Assembly: GCF_024346975.1 (NCBI RefSeq) | Contig: NZ_AP024885.1 | Location: 1,054,001 to 1,118,000, forward strand | Source of the DNA: Vibrio neonatus | GTDB taxonomy: Bacteria > Pseudomonadota > Gammaproteobacteria > Enterobacterales > Vibrionaceae | Reading direction: 5' to 3' | Length of the DNA stretch: 64,000 bases | Shown here: piece by piece, positions 1-9,300 of the stretch | How the letters are laid out: every line of letters begins with the position of its first letter | Numbering within the stretch: position 1 is the stretch's first letter | Position numbers and translations under genes: made by a program | The notes under the pieces: generated by a model | Told to the model about the DNA's origin: nothing | Database searches by the model: none | Seen by the model: the letters and a program-made list of their open reading frames with translations, nothing else

Positions 1-884
1 AATTGAAATCCGCTGAAACTGACATGCGTAAAAGCGGTCTAAGTCCTAATCTTGGTAGCGTATTGTCGCGCTATCCTGATGCAGGAGATAAGTTAAAAGC
101 GGTGCAAAACGGTTATCTATTGTATTTGTCGGCGCTACTTTACGAGACGCAAGGCGATCCTAACAGTGCTTATGTGGATTATCGACGCGCCTTAGCGGTA
201 GCACCCGATAACAAACAGGTTATCGACGGTACATTGCGTGTGGCAACGTTACTTGGTATGCGTCAAGATTTAGCGTTACTGACCAAACAATATGGCCCTT
301 ATAAGCCTTTGCCAAAAGGTGAAGGTCGAGTCATCATTATTGATGAGCGTGGCGTAGTAAAAGCGATGGATGATTGGCAATTGACCATTCCGGTCAATGA
401 CAGTCGTGGCGACTTAGCTTTATATTCAGTGTCACTTCCTTATTATCACGACAACGAGGCGCAACGCTTTGGCGCATTGCAACTTGATGGTCGAGGTATC
501 AGTGGTGATGAGCTGGTGGACGTCAATTTAATGGCAAGTAACCAACTGACTGAAAAAATGCCGAGTATTTTACTACGACAAGTTTTACGGGTCGTAACAA
601 AAGATCTGGTGCGTAAAGAGACCACTAAAGGTAATGATGTAGGCAGCATATTGTTTAGTGTGCTGAATACGTTAACGGAACAAGCCGATACCCGCAGTTG
701 GCAGTCGCTTCCTGAAAAGGTCTACAGTTCAGGTGCTACACTTGAGGCAGGCACTCACGAATTAGTGGCGGGTTCAAAGGTATATCCGTTTGATGTCCGA
801 GATGGAGAAACCACTTTAGTATGGCTTTCTAGACAAGGAAGCAGCGTGACAATATGGCATAAACAATTGGGAGCGATAGAATAA
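1..884 (+). CDS. COG3014-type lipoprotein operon protein, 5' truncated by window edge
   Basis: The reading frame is open from the first bases, so the N-terminus (with its expected signal peptide) lies outside the window; about 293 residues are visible. The fragment contains a TPR-like helical stretch near its start (LLYLSALLYETQGD followed by AYVDYRRALAVAPDN), typical of COG3014 proteins found upstream of ycfL and lpoB in Vibrio and relatives. Its stop codon shares one base with the ATG of the next gene (TAATG), indicating translational coupling with ycfL and lpoB. The function is not established; the context suggests an envelope role linked to peptidoglycan synthesis. The family call is by resemblance and gene order. 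Confidence 0.75.
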   Translation, partial: LKSAETDMRKSGLSPNLGSVLSRYPDAGDKLKAVQNGYLLYLSALLYETQGDPNSAYVDYRRALAVAPDNKQVIDGTLRVATLLGMRQDLALLTKQYGPYKPLPKGEGRVIIIDERGVVKAMDDWQLTIPVNDSRGDLALYSVSLPYYHDNEAQRFGALQLDGRGISGDELVDVNLMASNQLTEKMPSILLRQVLRVVTKDLVRKETTKGNDVGSILFSVLNTLTEQADTRSWQSLPEKVYSSGATLEAGTHELVAGSKVYPFDVRDGETTLVWLSRQGSSVTIWHKQLGAIE

Positions 885-1273
885 TGAAAAAACTGGCGTT
901 ACTCCTAGTCACATTGGTGGCGATAGCTGGTTGTTCTCAAAATACAGCAGGCTTAGGAATAGACGGTAAAAGCCAAAAAGTGCTTTTTGGTGACAATGTT
1001 TTGGGTAGCCGTTTGATCGTTGATGATATTGCAACGGTAGAAAAAGAAGGCCGAACCCGAGGCGTGGTGACGGTAAGTAGCCATTACAAAGGCGATCTAC
1101 GCATTCAATACCGATTCTATTGGTACGATGACAGTGGGTTGGAAGTGAATGCGAAACCGTCGGCATGGCGACAAGATATTGTGCGCGGGCTTGAAACGAG
1201 AACATTCTCTGAAGTTTCAATCAACCCAGAAGGCACTCAATTTAGAGTTCAAATCCGAGAGTCGGACAACTAA
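884..1273 (+). CDS. ycfL: YcfL family lipoprotein
   Basis: This 129-residue protein begins with a lipoprotein signal peptide (MKKLALLLVTLVAIAGC, lipobox ending at Cys17). A small beta-rich domain with the aromatic stretch YRFYWYDDSGLEV follows, as in YcfL proteins. It should be processed by Lgt and LspA and anchored in the outer membrane. It lies between the COG3014 gene and lpoB with a 1-base overlap upstream and 9 bases downstream, matching the ycfL-lpoB order of enterobacteria. Biochemical function is unknown in the family. The membership call is confident; any cell wall role is inferred from the operon. Confidence 0.85.
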   Translation: MKKLALLLVTLVAIAGCSQNTAGLGIDGKSQKVLFGDNVLGSRLIVDDIATVEKEGRTRGVVTVSSHYKGDLRIQYRFYWYDDSGLEVNAKPSAWRQDIVRGLETRTFSEVSINPEGTQFRVQIRESDN

Positions 1274-1282
1274 GGAAATAAA

Positions 1283-1873
1283 ATGAAAAAAAGTGTAATT
1301 GCGTTACTGGGCTTAGCTGTCATTTTAGGTGGCTGTTCAAATAAAGTGAACTACGGTGATGCGCAAGCTGTAGAAACAACAACAGTTGATTTCGGTTCTA
1401 CGGATCTGCAAAAAATTGCAGCGGAAATGGTAGATAGCATGCTTAGCTCTGGCTCTGTAGGTGCAATCACCCAAAATCAGCGTCCGATTGTTTTTGTTGA
1501 GCGTATTAAAAACAAAACTAGCGAACACATTGATACAGAGTCTATTACCGATTCTGTGAGCACTAAGATGCTAAATTCAGGTAAGTTCCGTTTTGTTGAT
1601 ATGGACCGTGTTGAGTCTGTACGCAAACAGCTTAACTTCCAAAACAATGATGAGCTAGTTGACCAAAGCAGCGCGATTCAGTTTGGTAACATGGTGGGCG
1701 CGCAATACATGTTGTACGGCAACCTATCAAGCATCGTTAAAGAAGACGGTAGTGATAAAGATGTGTACTACAAAATGACCATGCGTCTTATGGATCTTAA
1801 AACAGGCTTACTTGAGTGGGCTGATGAAACCGAGATTCGTAAACAACAGTCTAAAAGTCTGCTAGGACTGTAA
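1283..1873 (+). CDS. lpoB: penicillin-binding protein activator LpoB
   Basis: LpoB is an outer membrane lipoprotein that reaches through the periplasm to stimulate the bifunctional peptidoglycan synthase PBP1B. This 196-residue protein has a lipobox (VILGGC, Cys18), a short linker, and then the LpoB/TolB-N-like domain with PIVFVERIKNKTSEHIDTES and GAQYMLYGNLSSI. The linker is shorter than in E. coli LpoB. It is the last gene of the COG3014-ycfL-lpoB operon and is followed by a strong terminator. In E. coli thiK and nagZ separate lpoB from ycfP; here only a short gap does. Confidence 0.92.
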   Translation: MKKSVIALLGLAVILGGCSNKVNYGDAQAVETTTVDFGSTDLQKIAAEMVDSMLSSGSVGAITQNQRPIVFVERIKNKTSEHIDTESITDSVSTKMLNSGKFRFVDMDRVESVRKQLNFQNNDELVDQSSAIQFGNMVGAQYMLYGNLSSIVKEDGSDKDVYYKMTMRLMDLKTGLLEWADETEIRKQQSKSLLGL

Positions 1874-1888
1874 TTTTAGTCTATAGAT

Positions 1889-1916
1889 AAAAGGCCAGTC
1901 GTTACTGGCCTTTTTA
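1889..1916 (+). terminator. rho-independent terminator of lpoB operon
   Basis: A perfect 7-bp stem GGCCAGT/ACTGGCC with loop CGTT, preceded by A's and followed by a run of five T's, 20 bases after the lpoB stop. Confidence 0.9.
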
Positions 1917-2112
1917 ATAGAAGCTAAATAGGCTTGGATAAGGCGCAACATTTTATTCATTACTTGATGTGGCTCAACAAAAGCTGACCACAAATATTGC
2001 GGGAAAACTTCTTATTGCTCAAATACGTGTTAAATTTAAATGAGTAGTAACGATTCTAGGCAGCAACAAAAAGTCTCAACTACTGGCTGCCAGTATTTAC
2101 AAGGAAAGTTCC

Positions 2113-2655
2113 ATGATTATCTATCTTCACGGCTTTGATTCGACTAGCCCTGGTAACCACGAGAAGGTGATGCAGCTTCAATTCATTGATGAAGATGTAC
2201 GTTTTATTAACTACAGCACCTTACACCCTAAGCACGATATGGCGCATCTTCTAAAAGAAGTCCATAGAGCGATTGAGTGTTCAAATGATCCAAACCCGAT
2301 AATCTGTGGCGTCGGCTTAGGCGGCTTTTGGTCGGAGCGTATCGGATTTCTCTGTGGCATTAAACAGGTGATCTTCAACCCTAATCTTCATCCTGAATTG
2401 ACAATGCAAGGGCGAATCGACCGACCGGAAGAGTATGTCGATATTGCAACTAAATGCGTAGAACAGTACCGTATCAAAAACAAAGACCGCTGTATGGTGA
2501 TTTTGTCTCGAAATGACGATGTGCATGATAATCAAGTCACGGCAGAAACACTTGAAGACTATTATCAAATCGTTTGGGATGAACACGAACCGCATAAATT
2601 TAAGAAGATTTCGCAGCACTTACAAAGCATAAAAGCATTTAAAAACGCTGAGTAG
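2113..2655 (+). CDS. ycfP: YcfP family alpha/beta-hydrolase-like protein
   Basis: This 180-residue protein is full length for YcfP/YqiA-type esterase-fold proteins. It opens with [10 protein letters not shown] (oxyanion-hole region), has [14 protein letters not shown] at about residues 71-84 where a hydrolase would have its nucleophile elbow, and conserves [13 protein letters not shown] and [14 protein letters not shown]. The elbow reads G-V-G-L-G rather than G-x-S-x-G, as I recall for YcfP itself, so ordinary serine hydrolase activity is doubtful. The start is supported by AAGGAAAG upstream. It is transcribed alone, between the lpoB terminator and its own terminator, next to ndh as in E. coli. 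The family call is confident; the biochemical role is unknown. Confidence 0.9.
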   Translation: MIIYLHGFDSTSPGNHEKVMQLQFIDEDVRFINYSTLHPKHDMAHLLKEVHRAIECSNDPNPIICGVGLGGFWSERIGFLCGIKQVIFNPNLHPELTMQGRIDRPEEYVDIATKCVEQYRIKNKDRCMVILSRNDDVHDNQVTAETLEDYYQIVWDEHEPHKFKKISQHLQSIKAFKNAE

Positions 2656-2693
2656 TCTGTTCAGTAAGTTGATTTTTAACCAAATTATCCTCT

Positions 2694-2722
2694 AAAACCT
2701 GCCTCGAGCAGGTTTTTTTTTG
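2694..2722 (+). terminator. rho-independent terminator of ycfP
   Basis: A perfect 9-bp stem AAAACCTGC/GCAGGTTTT with loop CTCGA, running into nine T's. Confidence 0.92.
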
Positions 2723-2784
2723 CCTATACTGCCACTATCTTTTCAATATCAGCAATTTAATTAAGGTTATTTCGCTATTGTCGG

Positions 2785-2812
2785 TTGCTCAGTAAGACGA
2801 TTTGGATATAAT
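2785..2812 (+). promoter_or_regulatory. candidate sigma70 promoter of ndh
   Basis: A -35-like TTGCTC at 2785-2790 and a perfect -10 TATAAT at 2807-2812 are separated by 16 bases. The predicted start near 2819 leaves a leader of about 160 bases before ndh; the leader contains a small hairpin (GGCGAA/TTCGCC, 2851-2867). Inferred from sequence only. Confidence 0.65.
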
Positions 2813-2824
2813 GCGGTTAATAAA

Positions 2825-2838
2825 TTGATTTAGATCAA
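2825..2838. promoter_or_regulatory. perfect FNR box upstream of ndh
   Basis: TTGATTTAGATCAA matches the FNR consensus TTGAT-N4-ATCAA at all ten fixed bases. It lies just downstream of the predicted transcription start, where bound FNR would block transcription. In E. coli FNR represses ndh without oxygen, so the same logic is expected here, although the site position differs. Confidence 0.8.
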
Positions 2839-2981
2839 AGAAAAATGAGAGGCGAAGTAAATTCGCCCCAAGAAACTTAGAACGTGAACAATAAGAGTTT
2901 TCGATACTCACTAAATTCTCACAAGATGGCGTAAGCGGTCTTGCAACAAAAAATTTATTATTTGAATCAAGGAGTGTTGAA

Positions 2982-4271
2982 ATGGCACGAATTATTATTG
3001 TAGGCGGCGGCGCCGGTGGACTAGAGCTCGCAACTAAAATGGGGCGTAAGTTCAGACGCAACCAGAACCACAGTGTCACACTGGTTGATCGCAAAGCGAG
3101 TCACTTATGGAAACCGCTACTGCACGAAGTCGCAACAGGTTCTCTAGATGCAGGTGTGGATGCACTTAGCTATCGCGCACACGCTAAAAACCACGGTTTT
3201 GAATTCCAAATGGGTAGCCTGAGCGACATTGATCGTGAACGTAAGGTGATCATTTTAGAAGAGTTAAAAGACGCTGCTGGTGAACTGTTGATTCCACAGC
3301 GCGAGTTAGAATACGACTATTTAGTGATGGCAATCGGTTCTACTTCAAACGATTTTAATACTCCAGGCGTTCGTGATAACTGTATTTTCCTTGATAGCCC
3401 AGAGCAAGCGCACCGTTTCCGCGAAGAGATGAACAACCAGTTTTTAAAACTGCACGCACACTCTGGTGAAGGTCAGGTTGATATCGCGATTGTAGGCGCA
3501 GGCGCAACTGGAGTTGAGCTATCTGCTGAACTGCACAATGCTATCAAAGAGCTGCGTAACTACGGTTTTGGTGACCTAGATTCAAGCAAATTGAATGTCA
3601 GCCTTGTGGAAGCAGGGGAGCGCATTCTACCGGCTTTACCACCTCGCATTTCACAATCAGCTCATCACGAACTGACTAAGCTTGGCGTTAATGTACGCAC
3701 CGCGACTATGGTGACATTAGCCGATGAAACTGGCTTAACAACCAAAGATGGCGAGAAGATCCCAGCACAAATCATGGTGTGGGCGGCAGGCATTAAAGCG
3801 CCTGACTTTATCAAAGATATTGCCGGTTTAGAAACTAACCGTATCAATCAGTTAGTGGTTAAAGATACGCTACAAACCACGCGTGATGATCATATTTTTG
3901 TGATTGGTGATTTGGCGCAATGCACGCAAAAAGACGGTAAGTTTGTACCGCCTCGCGCACAAGCAGCGCACCAAATGTCGAGCCATGCCTTTAAAAATAT
4001 CTTAGCTATGATGAACAATAAAACATTGTCTGCTTATGAATATAAAGACCACGGCTCTTTGGTTTCGTTAAGTAATTTCTCAACCGTAGGTAGCTTGATG
4101 GGTAACCTGACTAAAGGCTCTATGATGGTTGAAGGCCGCATTGCTCGCGTGGTGTATATTTCATTGTACCGCATGCACCAGATGGCGCTACACGGCATGT
4201 TTAAAACTGCGTTAATGATGCTAGTAGGACGTATTAACCGAGCACTACGTCCAAACCTAAAACTGCACTAA
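2982..4271 (+). CDS. ndh: type II NADH dehydrogenase (NDH-2)
   Basis: Ndh is a membrane-bound, non-proton-pumping FAD enzyme that passes electrons from NADH to quinone in aerobic respiration. The 429-residue protein is normal length. It has an N-terminal FAD-binding Rossmann motif (GGGAGG, residues 8-13), a second dinucleotide fold for NADH ([10 protein letters not shown], about 171-180), and the late FAD motif VIGDLAQ. The C-terminal basic, hydrophobic helices ([20 protein letters not shown]) fit monotopic membrane attachment. The start has a clear AAGGAG site. It is a single-gene unit downstream of ycfP, as in E. coli, with a probable FNR-controlled promoter. Confidence 0.95.
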   Translation: MARIIIVGGGAGGLELATKMGRKFRRNQNHSVTLVDRKASHLWKPLLHEVATGSLDAGVDALSYRAHAKNHGFEFQMGSLSDIDRERKVIILEELKDAAGELLIPQRELEYDYLVMAIGSTSNDFNTPGVRDNCIFLDSPEQAHRFREEMNNQFLKLHAHSGEGQVDIAIVGAGATGVELSAELHNAIKELRNYGFGDLDSSKLNVSLVEAGERILPALPPRISQSAHHELTKLGVNVRTATMVTLADETGLTTKDGEKIPAQIMVWAAGIKAPDFIKDIAGLETNRINQLVVKDTLQTTRDDHIFVIGDLAQCTQKDGKFVPPRAQAAHQMSSHAFKNILAMMNNKTLSAYEYKDHGSLVSLSNFSTVGSLMGNLTKGSMMVEGRIARVVYISLYRMHQMALHGMFKTALMMLVGRINRALRPNLKLH

Positions 4272-4310
4272 GCATCAGATTGTTTTATTAACATCAGCAT
4301 CAATGATAGG

Positions 4311-4336
4311 AGAGGAGCTTTGTGCTCCTCTTTTTT
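4311..4336 (+). terminator. rho-independent terminator of ndh
   Basis: An 8-bp stem AGAGGAGC/GCTCCTCT around a 5-base loop, followed by T's. Confidence 0.9.
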
Positions 4337-4475
4337 ATGACACGTCCTTTTTACCTTATCTCCAAGCCTTAATTACTAAGAATAAAATCAGTAATTTACA
4401 GCCAATCGTTTAAAATTGAACTATACATATTCGTATAGTTAACGATGGATCTAGCAAACTGGAGTATTCTAAGTA

Positions 4476-5360
4476 ATGACGCATACCATCCCTGCGCAAG
4501 TGCCTTATTCAACAGGAAGAAACCTTCCGCAATTGTCTATTCCCGCCGGAGCATGTGATGCTCACCATCATATTTTTGATCCAGTAAAGTTTGAGTATCG
4601 CAAAAGTGATACCAGCAATATGCCTCCTGCGACAGTAGCGTGTTATAGAATGCTGAAAAAGCGCTTTGGCTTTGATAGAAACGTTATTGTTACGCCTTCT
4701 GCTTATGGCTATGACAACCGCTGTACTCTAGATGCGCTCACGCATATGGGCAGTAGCGCAAGGGCGGTGATTGCGATTGCTACTTTGCCCAGTCGCGAAG
4801 AGTTGCAGTTTATGCATCGATTGGGAGTGCGGGGGATTCGTTTTGCGGTGTCCTGTAGTGACGATTTTGATGAGAATTTTATTCGTCAATGCGCCAAAAC
4901 ATTAGCCTTGTGGGGCTGGCATATTTGCTTTTGGATCAAAGCCGATCTCATTGTTGAATTTAAATCCGTGCTAGAAAGCTTACCGTGCCAAATTGTGTTT
5001 GATCATCGAGGGCAACTGCCCGCGGAGCAAGGTATTTTGCATCCTGCTTTTGAGATAATGAGTAATTTAATGCAACAAGATAGAGCTTGGGTAAAAATAT
5101 CTTCGGCATACCAAGACTCAATCATTGGTGCGCCGCACTATAGTGATAACATCGCTATTGGTAAAGCTCTGGTGGAGGCGCGAGCGACTCGCATTTTGTG
5201 GGGTTCAGATTGGCCGCATCCGAGTGAATACATCAACAAACGAGAAATGCCCAATGATGTGAGTATGCTGGATTTATTGGCAGAGCAAGCGACAAGCGAA
5301 CAACTAGTTGAGCAAATACTGGTGAATAACCCCGCTAAGCTGTACGGATTTGATTTATAG
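4476..5360 (+). CDS. amidohydrolase family protein (PDC-hydrolase/LigI-like TIM barrel)
   Basis: This 294-residue protein belongs to the amidohydrolase-2 superfamily. Near the N-terminus is CDAHHHIFDP (Asp28, His30-32), the metal/active-site motif on barrel strand 1, and near the C-terminus is LWGSDWPHPS, carrying the conserved catalytic Asp. The overall look is closest to 2-pyrone-4,6-dicarboxylate hydrolases, which open a lactone in protocatechuate 4,5-cleavage. No other aromatic degradation gene is nearby, so the real substrate may be another lactone or dicarboxylate. It is flanked by terminators and transcribed alone. Family confident; substrate unknown. Confidence 0.8.
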   Translation: MTHTIPAQVPYSTGRNLPQLSIPAGACDAHHHIFDPVKFEYRKSDTSNMPPATVACYRMLKKRFGFDRNVIVTPSAYGYDNRCTLDALTHMGSSARAVIAIATLPSREELQFMHRLGVRGIRFAVSCSDDFDENFIRQCAKTLALWGWHICFWIKADLIVEFKSVLESLPCQIVFDHRGQLPAEQGILHPAFEIMSNLMQQDRAWVKISSAYQDSIIGAPHYSDNIAIGKALVEARATRILWGSDWPHPSEYINKREMPNDVSMLDLLAEQATSEQLVEQILVNNPAKLYGFDL

Positions 5361-5376
5361 ATTATGGCTTTGCATT

Positions 5377-5408
5377 AAAAATGGCTTCCTAAATAGGAAG
5401 CCATTTTT
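5377..5408. terminator. bidirectional terminator between amidohydrolase gene and csiV
   Basis: A perfect 14-bp stem AAAAATGGCTTCCT/AGGAAGCCATTTTT with loop AAAT sits between convergent genes. Its ends give a U-run on either strand. Confidence 0.92.
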
Positions 5409-5433
5409 GCATTATACGACAGGATATAATGGA

Positions 5434-6216
5434 TTATTGTTCTACGCGTCTCACCTGAATAATCATCCCCATCAGAGGGTTATCCAAATAGTGGGTTTCG
5501 CCACTGCGCATGCGACGTTTCTGATCCATACGATAGCTTTTTAAGAAGGTCTCTTCGACTTTCTTCGGTGATACTTGTTCTAGATTACCGGCTTGAACAT
5601 TAGTATCTGCGGTTTCTGTATCCGCTAATACGGAAAAGTTTTCACTGTCTTTTAGTTGATCGGGTGTTTTCTCAGTAAAGGTGATACTGCGAACACTTGG
5701 CGCATGCAAATCAAGCTGTGTTTCTAGGAACAGGTAGTGCTGCACATAAACTTGCAGTTTACCGTCTAGCTCATACAGCGGGGTGTGCATGTCCACTCTT
5801 GGGTGATCGCCATCGATTTGAGAGCCGTCTGCGTTGAAGGTATTAGCGTAGTTTTTACCCGCCTGTACATGAAATACCGGAGCACTGGCTTTGCCGTGAT
5901 CACCTTGACGCCATGCTTTATGGAACAAGACCTCAAATCCGGCGTGACTTTTCAGCACATCACGCTCTTTTAGCAACTCATAGTGATCATAAGAAAGCAT
6001 TTGTACGCCTTTTTTATGTCTGTAATTGGCATCACTAAAAGGTGCGCTACCTTGTAAGTCGATTTGAGTCAGCTCATTTGGCCATGATTCTACGGTTGTT
6101 TCTGGATCAATTGAACGCTTGAAAATCAAGACTTCAACATCAAATTCTCTCTTTTGAGCTTGTGCTAAGTTAGGAATCAGCAAAAGCATCATCAATAGAG
6201 GAATAATTTTTTTCAT
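5434..6216 (-). CDS. csiV: peptidoglycan-binding protein CsiV
   Basis: This 260-residue secreted protein has a signal peptide (MKKIIPLLMMLLLIPNLAQAQ) and the family opening REFDVEVLIFKRSIDPETTVESWP. CsiV in V. cholerae is a periplasmic peptidoglycan-binding protein needed for PBP1A activity through the activator LpoA. The gene lies directly downstream of mfd on the same strand, as I recall for V. cholerae. Residues 160-215 are acidic and low in complexity (TETADTNVQAGN region), probably a linker. Function is transferred from V. cholerae; nothing here contradicts it. Confidence 0.85.
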   Translation of the reverse strand: MKKIIPLLMMLLLIPNLAQAQKREFDVEVLIFKRSIDPETTVESWPNELTQIDLQGSAPFSDANYRHKKGVQMLSYDHYELLKERDVLKSHAGFEVLFHKAWRQGDHGKASAPVFHVQAGKNYANTFNADGSQIDGDHPRVDMHTPLYELDGKLQVYVQHYLFLETQLDLHAPSVRSITFTEKTPDQLKDSENFSVLADTETADTNVQAGNLEQVSPKKVEETFLKSYRMDQKRRMRSGETHYLDNPLMGMIIQVRRVEQ

Positions 6217-6380
6217 TCTGGCTCCATGGCTATCAAAGGCCGTTTATCTTTATGAATACTTAAAGGTTATCGCTGTGAATATGACAAGATTACTATGAGT
6301 AAAACTATCATGAAAGAGCAATATTCCTTAGATTTACGCAGTATAGCAGATATCATTTTAATGCTACTGCAAGTGGTTGT

Positions 6381-9300
6381 TTATGCGACTCTATTTTTAG
6401 CAAACTCTTCTATTAAGTCAGTCACATAAGAGATACGGTCACGGCGGTCAACTAAACTGTGCATGAACTTAATTTTCGTTGGCCCATCCATGGCAAATTT
6501 GTTGGGCTGACTTTGTAGCAGTTTAACCAAGTACATAGGGTTAATGTCCGCGTCAGGATAAAACTCAATGAAACCGCCTTTATCATGCGCTTCGACTTTA
6601 TCGACTTTAATGGCGGCAGCGGCCAGTCTGATTTGTGCCACTTGCAGTAAGTTTTTTGTCGCGTCAGGCAGTGGCCCAAAGCGATCGATGAGCTCAACTT
6701 TCATTTCGCTTAGCTGACGATCATCGCTGACACTGGCGATACGCTTATACAAAGACAAGCGAGTGCTGATGTCAGGAATATAATCATCCGGCAGTAAAGC
6801 AGGAAGGCGCAGTTCCACTTCGGTTTGTTCGCGCAGAAGATCATCAAGGGAAGGCTCTTTGCCTTCTTTTAGTGCCTCAACAGCTTGCTCAAGCATTTCC
6901 ATGTACAAGGTGAAACCTATGGTATGGATTTGACCGCTTTGTTCATCACCGAGCAATTCACCTGCGCCGCGAATTTCCAGATCGTGCGTGGCTAAAGTAA
7001 AGCCTGCTCCCAAATCTTCAAGTGAAGCAATTGCTTCAAGGCGTTTGGCTGCATCTTTAGAAATGGCTTTCGGGTGAGGCGTGAGTAAATAAGCGTAGGC
7101 TTGGTGGTGCGAGCGACCCACGCGACCGCGCAACTGGTGAAGCTGGGCTAAACCGAGGTTATCAGCGCGGTTCATGATGATGGTATTGGCGGTCGGTACG
7201 TCAATGCCCGTTTCAATAATGGTGGTACACACTAGCAAATTAAAGCGTTGGTGATAGAAATCATTCATCACAGCTTCAAGTTCACGCTCTCGCATTTGTC
7301 CGTGAGCGGTGGTGATACGCGCTTCTGGGACTAATTTAGCCAAATCTTCGGCCACTTTGTGTATGGTATCGACTTGGTTGTGCAGGAAGTACACCTGACC
7401 ACCACGCATGATTTCACGTAAAATCGCTTCACGCACAATGGCATCATCACTTTGACGGACAAAGGTTTTTATCGCTAGTCGTCTAGCCGGTGGCGTCGCA
7501 ATGATGGATAAATCGCGCATGCCACTCATTGCCATATTTAGTGTACGTGGGATTGGCGTTGCAGTCAGAGTCAAAATATCGACGTCAGCGCGCATCGCTT
7601 TCATTTTCTCTTTTTGTCGTACGCCGAATCTGTGCTCTTCATCGACAATTAACAAACCTAAATCGGCAAACTTAATGTCGTCTTGTAGCAGTTTATGCGT
7701 GCCGACAATAATATCGACTTTGCCATCGGCAACATCGGCCAAAATCTGTTTTTGCTCTTTGGCGCTTTTAAAGCGTGAGAGCACTTCAACGCGAATCGGC
7801 AGATTGGCAAAACGGTCTCTAAAGTTTTCAAAATGCTGCTGAGCAAGAAGGGTAGTCGGCACTAACACCGCCACTTGTTTGGCGTTATCGGTACAAACAA
7901 AGGCGGCGCGTAATGCCACTTCGGTTTTACCAAAACCTACGTCACCACACACCAAACGGTCCATAGCTTTGGCTTGACACATGTCAGAGAGCACCGCATT
8001 GATGGCTTGGTTTTGATCATCGGTCTCTTCAAATGGGAAACCTGCTTTAAATTGTGCGTACTGCTCGCGGTCGAGCTTAAATTGATGACCGGGCTTAATT
8101 TCGCGCTTGGCATACACATCGAGCAATTCAGCGGCCACATCGCGCACTTTCTCCGCTGCTTTATGGCGAGCTTTAGTCCATGACTCACTGCCTAATTTAT
8201 GCAGTGGCGCGCTTTCTTCAGCGCCGCCTGAGTAACGGCTAATGAGGTTAAGCGATGATACCGGCACATATAGTTTGGATTCATTGAGGTATTCAAGGGT
8301 CACGTATTCTGTGGTGATGCCACCGGCTTCAAGTGTTTGCAACCCTAAGTAACGACCGATGCCGTGATCTAAATGCACGACAGGTTGCCCAGGCTTAAGC
8401 TCGGCTAAGTGGCGAATTACGGTATCGCTGTTGACGGTTCGTTTGTCTTTTTTACGTCGCTGTATAACGCGATCGCCTAGTAGGTCGCTTTCACACACTA
8501 AAGCAAAATCGGGCGCATGGTGGATAAAGCCGTGCTCTGATGAGCCTAAGATGAGGTTGAACTTATCTTTACTGGCGAGAGCTTGGTCTAAATTTGCTAC
8601 TGCTTTGGGTAATATTTTAACGGGTGCTAATAATTCGATTAATGCTTCGCGGCGACCTTCAGATTCAACCGAGAATACCACTTTACCTGCATAGCTTTCG
8701 CTAAATTGTCGCAAGGCCGACATCGGCTCTTTAGTTTGCGGAGCCGCTGCCAGTGCTGGCAATGCCTCAATGTGTAAATTGACTCGGCCTGCCTTTTGGT
8801 CAATGGCCTCTTTATTTAGTTTAACTTGCGGCCATTGCTTGATGGAGGCGAACAGTTCGTCTTTTTTCATCCACAATTCGGCAGGTTCAAGTAGCGGGCG
8901 CAAAGGGTCAATTTTGCGCTGATCGTAGCGATAATCCACATCAGTAAGGAAAGTATCGATAGCCGACTCGATATCCCCCACAGATAACAGCAGCGCGTGC
9001 TGTGGCAGGTAATCAAATAAGGTTTCGGTATGATCAAAGAACAGCGGTTGCCAGTATTCTATGCCCGCAGGCCAAGTGCCTTTAGAGACCTGCATATAGA
9101 CAGATTCTGGTTCGCGGCGTGCATCAAATTTTTGTCTCCAGCGGATACGAAAATCTTCAATGGCTTCGTTATCGGTTGGAAATTCATGCGCAGGTAGCAG
9201 TCTGATCTCTTGGACATCAGAGATAGAACGCTGATTTTCAGGATCAAAAGTGCGAATGGTGTCTATTTCATCATCGAAAAAGTCTACGCGGAATGGGTCG

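Noticed and set aside
909..1220. Open frames antisense to ycfL, mfd, pflB, icd and other genes
   Set aside because: They lie entirely within well-supported genes on the opposite strand or in another frame and have no family features.
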